Shown one piece after another: positions 1-33,030 of a stretch of DNA of 64,000 nucleotides. The translations under genes were made by a program, and so were the position numbers. Source of the DNA: Thuidium tamariscinum. Taxonomy: Eukaryota > Streptophyta > Bryopsida > Hypnales > Thuidiaceae. The stretch spans positions 12,396,098 to 12,460,097 of the forward strand of contig OX344756.2 of NCBI GenBank assembly GCA_947034885.2. The letters are read 5' to 3'. Within the stretch, counting starts at the first letter, position 1, and every line of letters starts with the position of its first letter. The notes under the pieces were generated by a model. That model did no database searches and had not been told where the DNA came from. It was given only the letters and a program-made list of their open reading frames with translations.

Positions 1-932
1 ATAGCTTGTTCTTGAAGTAGGATTTTCATAAATAGTAAAAGTCTAAAATCTCTATATTTTATCCAAATCCAACTTTCCAATTGATTTAAATATATGAAAA
101 TCATCAAACCTTAGGATTTAAATTATAATGCTTTGAGAAAGAAAAATCACAATTAAATATTAAAAACATGAGTTGTAAGTTAGAAGTTGTAAATTAGAAG
201 TTGAAAATAACTTACAAGTTTACCAAAATTTGAGCAAACGACAAGTAAGAGAAGGAGCCATCTTCTACTAAAAACATACCCTTTGGTTCCAAAATGATCA
301 TTCTATTGGCCTCAATTTTTTATCTCAAAATTATCTTCTTCTTGCACTTTGTGCAGTTGTAAATTATTTAGATTCAATTTTCAATTGCTATCAAGGACCA
401 ACAAAGCAACTTTGAGTAGTAATTCTTCCTCCATTGATGTAGTCATCAATTGAAAGACAAACAAAGTGATTGAAGGGGTCAATTAACACTCTTCATGCTT
501 ATTTTGGACATCTTACTATTTGAGTGTTGTTCAATTGAAGGAGATTAAGCTTTGGAAGGCAAAACAAAGATCCACATATGGTCTTAGGTCAATACTAGTT
601 GCCCTTAAACTACCCCCTAAACTCTTCTTACTAGTACCCCAACATAACATTTTGAAAAGGGCTCCAAAATTTGAAATTTCTCAGATGATAGGAGTGCACC
701 AAACTCTACTTGAACTCTGAAATGGATTCTAAAACATCATAATCAACCTTAATTTGGAACATTTTGTCCAATATGAAGATTGATTTTGAATGGAGGGAGT
801 CATAAACTACTTGCATTGTATAATACAAAGGGTCCCAAATCTACACTTACTAAAGAAAAAACAAATTAATTTTGTAAAGATGGGATGGTCAATGCATAAA
901 TCATCCTTTTTGATGCAGAATGAATCATCTAC
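1..932. other. No gene recognised
   Basis: AT-rich sequence. Short frames at 520-720 and 790-987 have no recognisable features and look accidental. Confidence 0.6.
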
Positions 933-1483
933 TTTAACCCTTAAAGGATTGGATTGGATTTTTTGGCAATATAGAAATTTCGGGTAGGTACATGTGAATG
1001 GAGTTTTGCATATTTTAGGCTGAAATTTTAATAGAATGTGTGGAGGACAAATATCTTTCATGTGCCCAAATTTCATGGCATTTAAAAATGTGAGTAAAAA
1101 ATTATAGCCTCATATGTTATTTTTTTTCGTAATTGGGCAGTTTAGGCAGATCAAAAAAATCACTTTTTTCAAAAACTAAAATTTGAAATTGTTTTATATA
1201 TATATATATATATATATATTTGTGTGTGTGTGTGTGTAAAGCTTTGAATCATTCCATTTCAATCAATGAGTCAAAAGTTATGAGGAATTTTAGTTTGTAG
1301 GCATTTATAGAATTTCTACCTCAAAATAAACTTTGAAGTCCTTTATTGAACTCAATTTTCAATATTTTGGGAAAAAAACAAAATTATAGGATGTAGATTG
1401 CTTATTACAACATTAAAACCATTGGGATTGGCATTTTTGGAGCACTTTTTATGAAAACATAGTCACCATCCTCTAGGGGTTAA
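933..1483. mobile_element. Family B MITE, copy B4
   Basis: The left end TTTAACCCTTAAAGGATTGG and the right end CCTCTAGGGGTTAAG are imperfect inverted repeats. The interior (about 940-1450) matches the reverse complement of about 19020-19505 in copy B2, including a stretch with GGGCAGTTTAGGCAGATC. It therefore looks like an internally deleted relative of B2. No open frame of note is present. No clear target duplication was found, so the borders are approximate. Confidence 0.6.
1190..1236. repeat. (TA)n(TG)n microsatellite
   Basis: An uninterrupted TA run is followed by TG repeats, inside copy B4. It corresponds to the shorter TATATA tract near 19227 in copy B2. Confidence 0.85.
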
Positions 1484-1794
1484 GAAAATCAAAAGTATTC
1501 ATTGGAGGCCAAACTATTGTGGAAGACCTTGCCTATTTTGTACAAAATTCTAAAGATGAACATTTGTACTTCTATTTGATATGAAAGGATTCTTTACCAT
1601 CCATTAGACACTTAATGTCTGTAACTGCATTAATATAGGGTTAGTCTTCAATATTTGCCTTGCACCTATCTTAAACAACTTAAGCTATGGGATTTATAGA
1701 GTTGGTTTGTCCTTGCCGTACTTACATATAAGGCATTACTCCATGTTGATGGCACCTAAGGTGGGTACACCCAAAAGTGCCACAAATTGGTATT

Positions 1795-2851
1795 GGGTGA
1801 TTGCACAAAACACCTAGCAATTTGGTTGTGTTCTAATTTTGGAGCGCTATAACTTTTGATGCATGAATCCAATGCCAAAACCAAAAAAATTATTTCTAAA
1901 GATCTTGACAAAAATTGTATTCCTTATTTTTCAGAAATTTTAAAAAACCATTTTATATTTAAAAGTTAATTTTGTTAATTTGTCACACTTTGACATAGTG
2001 GGTTTTTTAGTACTATTGAGAGGTTAAAATTAATTTCTTTTAGCTGAAATTTCTATGATATATTTTCTTATTAGGTATACATGTTCCTACCACAGGAAAT
2101 CTAAAAATACATTATTTTGTATCCTCCACATTTGTGCAAATTATAGGCCTTCTTTGTGCGTGCAATTACAAACATTAGAAATGGTTTTGACCTCATTTTT
2201 TTAGTCAAATAGCATCACCAAATTTTTTTCCCAAATGGCCAATTTTAACTTTTGTTGAAATTTTTTTCCTATTTTTTTCCAAATTAAAACGTTAAAGCAT
2301 GTATTTTCTAGGACATTTTTTGGACATAGAGTTTTGTTCTAGAAAATACATGCTTTAATGTTTTAATTTGTAGAAAATAGGAAAAAAAATTTCAACAAAA
2401 GTTAAAATTCTCCATTTGGGAAAAAAAATTGGTGATGCTATTTGACTAAAAAAATGAGGTCAAAACCATTTCTAATGTTTGGAATTGCACGCACAAAGAA
2501 GGCCTATTTGCACAAATGTGGAGGATACAAAATAATGTATTTTTAGATTTCCTTTGGTAGAAACATGTCTAACTAATAAGAAAATATACCATAGAAATTT
2601 CAGCTAAAAGAAATTAATTTCAACTGCTCAATAGTACTAAAAACCCACTATGTCAAAGTGTGACAAATTAACAAAATTAACTTTTAAATATAAAATGATT
2701 TTTTAAAATTTCTGAAAAATAAGGAATACAATTTTTGTCAAGATCTTTAGAAATAATTTTTTTGGTTTTGGCATTGGATTCATACATCAAAAGTTATAGC
2801 GCTCCAAAATCAAAACGCAACCAAATTGCCAGGTGTTTCGTGCAATCACCC
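1795..2851. mobile_element. Family A element A1, near-perfect palindrome, 1057 bp
   Basis: The ends are GGGTGATTGCACAAAACACC and its inverse, flanked by the 4-bp direct repeat TATT (1791-1794 and 2852-2855). Arms 1795-2310 and 2339-2851 are inverted copies of each other with few mismatches around a ~28-bp centre. Each arm equals the right half of family-A copy A4, sharing ATTTTTAGATTTCCTTTGG. The element therefore looks like a head-to-head duplication of one half. No coding frame is seen. Confidence 0.9.
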
Positions 2852-2855
2852 TATT

Positions 2856-5800
2856 GTGCCTAGTTACTATTATTAGGTTGTTTAGATTTTTATATAGTCT
2901 TGTTGAAAAGAAGAAGCACCTTCCAATGGACCAAAGAATGCACCATTTGGATACAATATACAAAAGTTATTAAAGATCAAAGTTTGTTTTTCAAAGCACC
3001 ATCTATAGTTTGTAATTGATTTAAAAAATGTATAGAGATTGTAGATGGCGCTTTAAAATCAACTATGCTTTTGGATGTTCACCTTAACACCTCACGGCCT
3101 ATACTCTGAAGACGTGTTGGAGATGAGAAAGTGGTGCTCTGAGAAAACTTCACTTCTCTAGTTGATTTCCGTAATTGTAGCCAACTTCACCGTTGCAATT
3201 GGTAGTTCATGTGGCATAGTGTCAAGAATCCTACTCTAATCAACATTTGAATCATTAGATTTGAAAATTATAACTTTTAATGGCGACTTGCTATCGCCCT
3301 GAGAGTTTTTTTTGCAACTACTCTCTGCAATTGATCATATTTCAACTACCATAATTGAAAATTTTGAACCAAGATTTCATGAGTGTATTCAGCTAGACAA
3401 TATGAAGGTCTTATAAAATTTGTGAATGAGAAATGTGCGTTGTTGGGTCAAATATTACGATCAAATGCAATGGTTCTTGCAAACATCGATTGGGTGACTA
3501 GCAATGGGGTTCGAGGCTGTAGGTGCTTTATTCCCACCCGTGGAATAAAGTGAACACAATCGGATTCTTTAATGTAATGCCTTGGGTGTCTACCTACGTG
3601 TAATTCAAATTAGCCTTCAAAGCAATGGATCTTTTTAATTTCTACTTACCTTTCTCTCCTTGTAATTGTTCTTTTTTGTCTAATCAATATTTAAGCGATG
3701 ATTGATTTGTAAATACTAAGATTCTTAAAGATGTCCTAATTTCCTTGACTAAAGGTGATTCTATAATCTTAGTTTTTTTGGGATAATCATACTCTATTTC
3801 AATCCATTTCTTTTATGCCTAAAACTGAAATAATCCACAAAAAATACTTTTTAAGGTTTAACCTTTGATTGGTAATTTTTTGTAATTGGATTCTTACTCC
3901 TATTTGATTGGTAATATTTTCTAATATTACTTTATCTCTACTTTCACTCTAAACTTACTATCTTTCTAATTTTGCGTCAGCTATGATTTTTCTATGGATT
4001 TTATTCTACTTGTAAAATGAATTCTCTAAATTGTAATAATGGAAGAAAAGTTAACGAACTTATTTTGATCATATTGACTTCGAAATCTTCATGGCCTTCA
4101 AATATTTCTTCTCAATACGCCACCTCCACCTCCATTTCAATGGTTTCATATAAAAAGGTTGTTTTAGGCATGTCTTTGCTATCCCTTGAGGCCTTGAGGG
4201 CTCCGTATTACCTTTTTACTTGTCTTTTTCTTGTCTTTTTTCTTGTCTTCTATATTTTTTAAATCCTCCTTCCTATCTTTTGGTAGGATTCCAAAGTCAA
4301 AGTATAAAAAATCCCAAGAAAATCTAGTTTTTCATTATCAACTAAATGGCTTCTAAAGTCAAATCTTTCTACAACTAAGCTTTCTCAACCTTACTTTAAT
4401 TTAGCAAGCCTCTAAACCTCCTCTAAGTCAAACTATTCTTTTTCTTATTTTTTCTCTTTGTCTTCTATTAACTAAAGTATTGGTTCAAAAAGTCAACATA
4501 TACTCTCTTTCATCTCTCTCCTTTATTCACAAGTACCCTCACTTTTTCTACTTTTTAATATTCTATGTGTGTATGAGGAATTGTGTTTAAGTTGAGAGAG
4601 TTTTGAGAGAAGGTAAGTTTTTGTGCTGGACTAAGGATGGAGGGAGGGGGTTGAAGGCCTCAAATGAAGCTGAGGGGTATTGAATCTCAATTGTGAAGTC
4701 AATTCAGTCCAAAAGAGGATGCCAGTCACATTATGAGCTGATTGGTCTCTCTTCAATGATCTAACTTTGCTTTTCTTGTTCATTTTTTGATACTATAGGC
4801 CCTGGTTGGATTCGTGGCCCTAGTGCTCACCAAAATCTGAAATTTTGGAATACTTAAGGTACTTAGTTCCTAACTTTGAGCGAAAATTGGGTTTTCAAAG
4901 AAAAAGCTAAAATACTATATTTTTAGGGAAATTTCTATCTACTCTCTCTTCCTACTTTTTTGGCTTCAGGCTTCTAATTTCTCAAGGGAAAACTCAACAT
5001 CAATTAGTTTTTCTCAAACTTTGTCTAATCACAAGTCACACTTAGTGTTCAAATTTCTCAAAAAATTGGAGAAAAGGGGGCCTTCATGGGCATCATCCCT
5101 ATATGTTTGATTTTTGAGTGATGTGAGTATTCAATTCTAAGCTCCAAACTAGATGCTCAATGATCTATACTAGACTTGTATTGGTTGGTTACCCTGGCTG
5201 GCTGGTTGGCGGCCCCGGTTGACTGGTACCTAGTTGGCTGGGCTACTTGGCTAAGTTACTCGCAAGCATTGCAAATTCTTAGTTGTTGCTTCACCACACC
5301 CTTGGGTCTCTTTAATGGGGACCTCTTAAATTAAAACCAATACGGAGAAAATTCAACAAAATTAAGGCTTGTTTTTCAAAGAAAAATCAAGTTTTGGAAA
5401 AGAGTTTATTCAAACTTGGAGAAGAATTTTACCTCAATTTCTCAAAAATTTGGCGATAGCTTTGCCGTAATGAGGAATCAACTTCAAATTCTAAGCAAAT
5501 TTGGCAAGAGCCTTGTCTAGAATTTGTTATTTAGAGTTTTTCATCAACCCCAAATGTCACACTTGGATTACAAATCAATGGCTAGGCCCGAGGGGGATTC
5601 CGCTAAACCAATCCAGGTTGTAAATCCACCCGAAGAGACTAGTTACAAAGAATTATAATATCACTAAATTGCAAAAGACCATAAGATCCACGTGAATGGT
5701 TAGTGAACTAAAATGAAACAATGATGCCTTAAACAATGAGTTTCAAACCCCGGTTTCAAACACAAAGAAATGTTTAAAATACACAATTCAAAATAAGTGC

Positions 5801-7734
5801 AAGTAATGGATAATGCCTTGAGAAAGTACCAAACAAGGTTGTTGAAGTAAGGAAGTGTTGCAATGCTTGAAAATGAGTGCTAAATGAATATGAAAGATGG
5901 TTGTAAGTGGTATAAGAAAAAATGTATAAGATGGTATAATGTAGGAGTTATGTTTGGAATGGTATAGAATGGTATAATGGTGTAAAGTGAGGGGAAGGGG
6001 AGGCCTTTATATGTTTCCAAGGCCTCCTCCCCCCTCAAATTACTTGCTAATCTACCTAAAAAAGTCAAAATTAACCTCTAAAATTCTATACTATTGTTGT
6101 GACTATTCTAACTTTTGGAGAAATGGTCCGATTGTCAAACAGACAACGCCATGAGCTTCAAAAGATCCAAATTATCTTAAGAGAAAACCTACCCCTTACT
6201 TCCAGAGCCTAATTGCGCCCAAAAGCTAACAATTACAATCCAATGAAAATGATAGAAATATTTCTTTTGGAACCGATTTTCCCCAAAATTTTTGACTAGC
6301 CAAGGTTGTTAGAAAGGTCAAAGACTATTAGAAAAGAGTCTAGGTTGACACCAATTGGACAGCAAATGCTACTTGCACTCTTGTCAACTCGCAAGGAATT
6401 TGGTAAAACTGTTAAAAGTTGTTGCCGCCGCTAGTTCAGATACTTCTTGAAGTCAAAATGTCTTAAAATTTGGTGTAGCGCTTATTTATGCTAAAACACA
6501 CTACCCTAATTTTTATTGGGATTTTACCATCACCATGGAATTTTATACAAATTTCTAAGTGTTGGTAAAAGTGGTTGACTTCCTATGGAGTCATTTTTGC
6601 AATTCAAAAAATTACAAAACTTTTAAGGAATCTTCTAATAAGCCCCTAAAGCCAAGTGTATAGTTTTGCTAAAAACTCACACTTTCTAAATAAAATAGAA
6701 ATTGTACTATAGCGGAATTAATTCCTCCGGAGGGGAATCATTCCCGTACAAGAAAATCTCCACGAGTTAGCTTTGCTGTGACACTTTTAGGAACCTATCA
6801 GATTCCCATTATTTCCACTTGGAACTCAAACCTGCTAGGTCTGCTCCTACAAATTCCGATAAGGTCCGTCCTTGGTGCTTTCACACTAATTCACTTTCCA
6901 AATACTAATTGATTCAAATTTCTTGTAACTACTTAATTCACATTCTATCACCTAATAATATTTTAAAAACTAGTTCCAAAGAGTCCTTTAGAGTACTCTG
7001 GTATAATTCTAACCAATTTTTCAGGATTATAGGGAATTGTATCAATCCTTTTTTGAACACTCTTTTTAGCTATTTTTTAACCATAATAACCCTAAATATG
7101 AGCAATAAGTAAAAGAAAAAATCCGAGGCCTAGGTGATAATGACGGGACTAACAAAGGCCAATGGATGAAAGGAGGTTGACGATGTCACCTCGAGCAGAC
7201 AATCAGACAGTTGAGAGACAGTGCAGTGGTTCTGCAAATATTGGGAAGAAAACACCAAGTTCTACCTCATGAACTAATAATGTATGCTTCAAGATCTGTA
7301 AGTTGGTTCAACTTCACATTATAAGTATCAAACACAATCAAGCACCCGCAGCCAATATTACACACTTTGGCTCCTAAATTTTGTTATTCAAAATTGTGAT
7401 TACAGAGTCAGTTTGTAAACTCAAAGGCCTACCACAACCACATGCACGCTATTGAAAATAAGTTTGCAGACATGCAACCATATCCTAAAACAAAATTTCA
7501 GAATACACCATGTGATGTGCTCTACTACTGAGGAACATGATTCTCTGCGATGAAGTCCAACTGCTGCGGTTTGAAGACATCTGCCCAATTGGGAGCTTTG
7601 CAACGCACTCGTCGGCTTCGTCCATTGCAACTTACACTGCCAGGTGATTGAGTGGTATCCATTGCGACAAGCCAAGCTATAAAACACACAATTCAATGCA
7701 ATTAATTAATCCTGAAAGTTGTAAAGCCCACATC
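2856..7734. other. No gene recognised; diffuse repeats
   Basis: Mostly AT-rich unique-looking DNA. At 5165-5260 there is a low-complexity GCTGG/GTTGG run. About 6000-6230 resembles 36330-36600 in the same orientation (shared CTAACTTTTGGAGAAATG), so the two are remnants of one dispersed repeat. On the minus strand at about 7530-7670 a 45-codon stretch begins MDTTQSPGSVSCNGRSRRVR and ends with two stops. It is coding-like but not recognised. Confidence 0.5.
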
Positions 7735-8718
7735 TTTGACCCATGAATCTTGCCAAAGCAAAGTTCAACACACATGAACATGGATCCACAAGCCACGCAA
7801 ATCCTTGATCGCTTTTTCTTGCAACATGGACAACGTTGACAAAGCCTTGCAGGATGTCGAACACTGACGTGAAGTACTTGAGGGCACTGGTTGTAAATAG
7901 TGCATATTTTGGCTGCTACTATAAGTGGTGCCACCAAAGCCTTAGCCGTCTCAAGGTAGAATTGACTGTTTTCGGATTTTGCCAGGGAAGCCTTCATGAT
8001 CACAAGTTCACGACGATGCAACACCCAAGAATTTGAAGAGATGAATCAATACTGAAAAAAATAACTTGTGCCACCACTTCCTAGAGTTGAATTGCATAGT
8101 GTAATCATTCCGCATTTGATCGATTAGAGCCACCCCTCGCATGTACCTTTGATACTATACTTGTTGTGGTGTGGAGTTTACTTCCTCCCTCCATCTCCAT
8201 GTCCATCGCATGGCTATTGCTTCTCCAATTGGATCAACACTTGTGCTCAGAAAGGACACAGATTTAGAATCGTACAATGTAGTTGCAGCCATTCGTCTAC
8301 TAGAGTGCATTTGCCAAAAGAGGCTACTTCTTGGGTGAGCACCTTTTGGCATCTTAGTGAGTGCTGAGAGAAAGCCAACTTATAGTCCTTTCATAGTTCC
8401 GTTGGCTTATATGCCATGATCAAGCAAACTATGAAACATTTGGGGAGATGTGAAAAAATTGTCACACACAACAATGTGTTCCTTATGTCCTAAACCAGTT
8501 GTCAATTGGTCCACTTTCTCTTCTTGATCGAGCTCTGGTATCCCTCCAGACTTACCTAAATATGGTATTACATGATGAATGTAACATGAAGGGTTAGACA
8601 CAAGCATCCAACACTTGATGTTGTAAGTGGTTGGTATTTGATCAAATTTTACCTCTAACTGTGTTTTTAAGAAAATTTCAGCATCTTTTTTCAATACTAA
8701 AACATTGAAATCTTTCAA
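7735..8718 (-). pseudogene. piggyBac-type transposase, decayed
   Basis: Read on the minus strand in several frames, this gives a recognisable DDE_Tnp_1_7 (piggyBac) order. Segment 8407-8718 has IPTTYNIKCWML and VVCDNFFTSPQMFHSLLDHG, containing the second catalytic Asp. At about 8155-8340 there is an LSTSVDP strand. At about 8030-8150 there is YQRYMRGVALIDQMRNDY, with the third Asp, followed by RKWWHKLFF. At about 7735-7870 lies the C-terminal cysteine-rich zinc domain, CCKKKRSRICVACGSMFMC. Stops and at least one frameshift separate these parts, and the first catalytic Asp region upstream of 8718 is not recognisable. It is a dead copy; TTAA-bounded ends were not identified. Confidence 0.85.
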
Positions 8719-9332
8719 TCTATGCGGTCAAATGACTCCAAATTTGATCTACAATATCTTTTACATGCACACTACAAGATTGTATGGTTCATATTTTCAT
8801 ACGTTACTCACATTTAGACTTATAACACTTGAAAAGTAGGGTTGTTTTCTGACGTGGTTGAGGCTTGGGTGGTGAGGGGTTAATAAGCATCAACTTCAAG
8901 CATTCCAAATTCTGCCACATAGTAGCCAATCTAGGCTTTGTACCTCAAAAATTGTATTGCATCATGTAGCTTGCCATTGCAAGACTCCTAATTTGGCCAT
9001 GTCATATTCAAATTTTGGAGAGCCCGGCCACTTTTTCACATTTGATGAGCCTGGCATGGGACAATTTCTCAGCCTTCATCCTCCCAACTACCGTGTATGA
9101 GCCATTTGGCACCCTAGTATGCATATGTTCTTAGCATTGTTTTTTCCATGGACCAACTCAATAGCCATGTAGGATCAACATTCTTGAAAGAAGACATGTG
9201 TGGATAATCTCAAAGTTTTCATACTACTTGTGTCTACAAATTCTCTTAATGCCAAGTGTGAATAGGCTATTATCTTGTTCAAGAATTTTATTTGGTGGTA
9301 GTGCTTTGAGGGATTTTAGAAACTCTTGTTTA
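8719..9332. other. No gene recognised between the piggyBac remnant and A2
   Basis: About 8900-9150 has a somewhat higher G+C. It may be the worn N-terminal part of the piggyBac remnant, but no motif is readable. Confidence 0.4.
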
Positions 9333-10064
9333 GGGTCATTGCAAGAAACACATGTACTATTTTGTGTCACACGTTGCATGCTGATCAGTTTTTTGGCCAT
9401 AACTTTTGTGTTTTAGCTCCAAATGACTCAAGATTTATAGGGAAAGTACTCATAACTATTATACACCTTCCTTGATTTTTTCATAATTTTCAAAAATATT
9501 TTACTATCCAAAAATAGACCCCAATTGGATATCACACTTGGCAATTTAGGGATTTTTAGTACCTGAGCTATACCTTTTTTTAATGATTTTGAGATGAAAT
9601 TTGGATGAGATGGTCTTCTAGTAGATTTCTAGCTCTCAAGGGAAGTATTTAAAAAAAAAGTTAATTTTGTGAGCTGTGGAGGTCTACAAAGTGAGCTCCC
9701 TTCTACTTGTATTTTGAAACATATAAAATATTATTTTGGTGGGTTTTTTGTGAATGACTATCTCCATAAAGTTGTTTCAAATGGTCACTTTTTATTTTTT
9801 GAAAATACTTATTTTTACTATTTTTCCCTAATTTTTGAATCAAAGTACCTATTTTCTTGAGATTTGGCACTTTTCAAGTTTTCCTACTTAGAGAATTTTT
9901 CTATCAATTTCCTTCGGTGAAAACCTTCATTTTAGAGGTATATACATTATTCTTTTCTTTTTTTTAATTTAAAATTATTTTTCTAATTTTATAGTACTTC
10001 TGAAAAATTCATGAGTACCATTGCAAAACGCAACAAATAGGACAGGTGTTTCTTGCAATGACCC
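9333..10064 (-). mobile_element. Family A element A2, 732 bp
   Basis: The left end GGGTCATTGCAAGAAACAC and the right end GTGTTTCTTGCAATGACCC are inverted repeats. The flanking direct repeat is TTTA (9329-9332, 10065-10068). Its interior aligns with copy A4 in reverse orientation, sharing GGTATATACCTCTA and ATTCTCTAAGTAGGA. A 63-codon frame at 9669-9860 is low-complexity and probably not a gene. Confidence 0.9.
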
Positions 10065-10068
10065 TTTA

Positions 10069-11091
10069 GAGAGAGATTTAGTGAGGCCCGTGTATATTGA
10101 TGGTGTGACTAATGTTGGAATTTAGGCTCAACCAAAAGTCCAAACAATCTTGCTATTTTAAGATGCACCTTCGGATGTCAACAAAAATTGATAGTACAAA
10201 TTGCAATAGTTTACCATTTTTTGATTTGTGTTTTATTTTGCACCATTTCTTTTGTACAACATTTGAATTGGGATTTTCTTGATATAGGTACATACCTACA
10301 ACTAGGTTCAAAGCTTAGAGGCCCACGTCCTTGTGCTCATGCACAAACATCATAGTGTCTATGCAGCCATCAATTCATACCCATATGGTTGAGGAATAAA
10401 TTGCAACCTATTCTACCCCATGCTATTCTTTCTCCTTCATTTCTCCTATGCCTCATTTTAAGGTATTATGCAATCCATTCTACTCCACACTATTCTTTCT
10501 CCTTTGTCTCTCCTATGCCTGTTTCAAATAGTATTTTGCTTTCTAAGGTCCATTAAAAAAACTTGTAAGAACTTTTACATTGATTTTATTCTTCTCTATG
10601 TAATTGTTTTCTCTATAGATTACATTCACGCACCTTTTGTCTTCTAGACATGTTTTAACCTTGTAGGAACCAATTTTTCAAATTTTGAAGAATGGAGGAA
10701 TGCAAACATATTCAAAATATACAAAACTCTTGTTTTCTATCCTTGTAAATGTTTAAAGATTATTGTGTTCATTCTCATATATTTGTACAAAATAAAATCT
10801 TAGAACTTTTCACTACCAATATTCTATAATTCAAAGGTAGTGAGTGAGCTTAACTTTTGGTCCTCAAAATACAACTTTTCTAATTTGAAATATCTTGGAT
10901 AAAAAATTTTTAAAAAATCTTGAAAAATTGTCCAAAATAAATTTTATAGTTTAAGAAATCAAATTATATATAAATGGAAATATTCAATATATGTTTTGTT
11001 TTAAATGAAAATTTTAACATTTGGTTTCAAACATTGTGAAGAATTATTAATTGGTGACATAGAAAACTTGATTGGATGACACGGTTGTTAA
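10069..11091. other. No gene recognised
   Basis: AT-rich. A short direct repeat is visible at about 10420-10450 and 10480-10510 (CTATTCTTTCTCCTT). Confidence 0.5.
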
Positions 11092-11305
11092 TATGTGAGC
11101 ATAGAAAGTGTGAACCTATGAGCCTAGAGTTCTATATACCTATAATATAGGTGTTTATATTATAGACACCTCAATCATAATAGCGTATCTATGTTCTAAA
11201 CACCTATATTATAGGTGTTTATGTTCAAAACACCTTCAATGAGTGTAGGATACTTACTTATACTTAGGCTCAAGGCTCATAGGCTGACACTTCTATACAC
11301 ACATA
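11092..11305. mobile_element. Family C hairpin MITE, copy C1, 214 bp
   Basis: The left end TATGTGAGCATAGAAAGTG is inverted at the right end. The interior holds two copies of a nested palindrome around ACCTATATTATAGGTGT. Copy C2 at 45551-45764 has the same length and layout. Both copies continue into CTAG on the right, so the exact right border is uncertain. Confidence 0.75.
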
Positions 11306-12015
11306 CTAGCATTGTTGGATTGGATAGATATAATCTAACACTCTAGTTTACATCATTTGATTGAATTATTCAGTTAATATTCCACGTTGCATTTTATAAT
11401 ACATTTTCACAATTTAGAATAAAGACTATTCTAGTGTCTTTATAAGGTAAAGTTATTTCTAAAAATTAATCATTTTTAAATTATTCTATGTTGTACCACC
11501 TTTGACACTATTTGAGGCCTTGATATATGCTATTTAAAATTCATTCTAGTCAAAATTTGTAAATATTGATATAAACATGTCAAAGATATACAAAATATAT
11601 GATTAAATTTGTAGAATTTTGGTATGAAAAAGGCAGATGTTCAATAACATAGTATCTTTATTGATTGTTGTAAGAAATCTATAAATTGCAGTTTTTAAGA
11701 TTTATTTTGATTAGATTTGAAAGCTCATTGTGTGCCATATTGAATTTACATAAGAAGAAATTTTATATTTAATAACCATATGAATTTTTCCTCTCCAAAA
11801 TTTGAGAATTAAAATGGGGGCATTGAAGTCATTATAGCAACAAGTTTTTAACTACTATTTGTACCCATATCTAAAATTCACTTGGTACTATTATATTCTA
11901 TTCATCTATCCATACAAAATTTATTGTTATACAAAAAATAACTGAATTTATTAACACGGGTTTAAAATCATATTTGCATCAATAACACCTATATAAAAAT
12001 TAAATAAAAACTTAC
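11306..12015. other. Putative dynein intron, no further exon recognised
   Basis: AT-rich DNA downstream of the last readable exon. The first 12 kb may all be one intron reaching past the left edge (inference). Confidence 0.45.
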
Positions 12016-31866
<19,851 letters not shown>

Positions 31867-33030
31867 CTAATTGCATTAGATTAGATTTGAAGCATCATCA
31901 AATTAAAGCATTACATAATATATTAGTTTATTATAACTTTATTAATATCAAAAAATGGCATACATATATGTATATAATTTTTTTGACTTTTTGACACTAT
32001 AATATCATTTTAAGTATTAATTTTGTTCAATATCTTAATGCCTACCATATTTTGGTTGTAGAAAATAAAAAACAAATGTAATGATAGATGGAAATCCAAA
32101 AAAAATGAGCAATTAAGAGTGTTTATTTTCCTACCTTTGGTAAATAATTATGCACAACCAAATTCTTAAATATTGTAGGATATTTAGCTAATTGGATGCT
32201 TAAGTATTGGTCCACTATGCCTTTCAAGTAATGGATCTTATTATAGTGCCTAAGTGTACTCAAATGTGCAAAAATAATCCAAAATACAACTTTAAATGTA
32301 AATGGTAAGGTAATTGGCTAAATGAATTACAACATTTTTGTTTTTTGTGCAAGATAGGTCAAACTAAAATAATAACATGAACTTATAGAATTTATTGAAA
32401 CATTTTCGAAAAGGTAAAATTCGATACTTGGTGATTCTCCTAGCCAAAAGTTATAAGCAAATGAAGTTTGACCACTTCTTGGTTCATCAAACCTCATCCA
32501 TGACTTTTTCCTACTTTCTTCATTTATAATGACTTGAAACTATACAAATGTAATAAAGATATTGATTTATGTCTAAAATCTAAATTTAAACTCACTTTAG
32601 TATTTTTTTTAAGGTCTCATTCAATTTTTTTTAGAATATCATCTATTTATATCTTCTTTATTTTGTGGTCATTTTTAAAGTGTTAGGTACCTTTAGACTC
32701 TTTTTAATTAATTCTAACAATTTGTATTTCCATATATTTCTTCTAATCTACCCTCTAAATTCTTGATTAAAGCTTCTTGATTATTAAATCTCATGACAAC
32801 TTTTTGTCAATTTATTATTTTTAGAGTTTTGATATTTTTTTCTTGTAGATGATAACTTTAGCTGTCTAGATTGTTAAGGCACTTGTTGATTGGATCTTTT
32901 TACTAAAAATTAGTGATGGATGAAGTTTGACTACAAATCTTTCATTAAATTTCATTTGCTAATTTTTCTTAATCTAGAATTCAAAATTCAAAATTTTTAA
33001 AGAATTTTAATTAATTACTACTTTGTAATT
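31867..33030. other. No dynein exon recognised; one coding-like stretch
   Basis: At about 32390-32540 the minus strand stays open and reads WMRFDEPRSGQTSFAYNF and WLGESPSIEFY. It looks more protein-like than its surroundings but matches nothing I recognise and is not dynein-like. The remainder is AT-rich. Confidence 0.35.

Noticed and set aside
1..12015. Further downstream dynein exons (AAA3 onward)
   Set aside because: I looked on the minus strand for the conserved AAA3 P-loop and IDDLNMP-type Walker B segments and found none.
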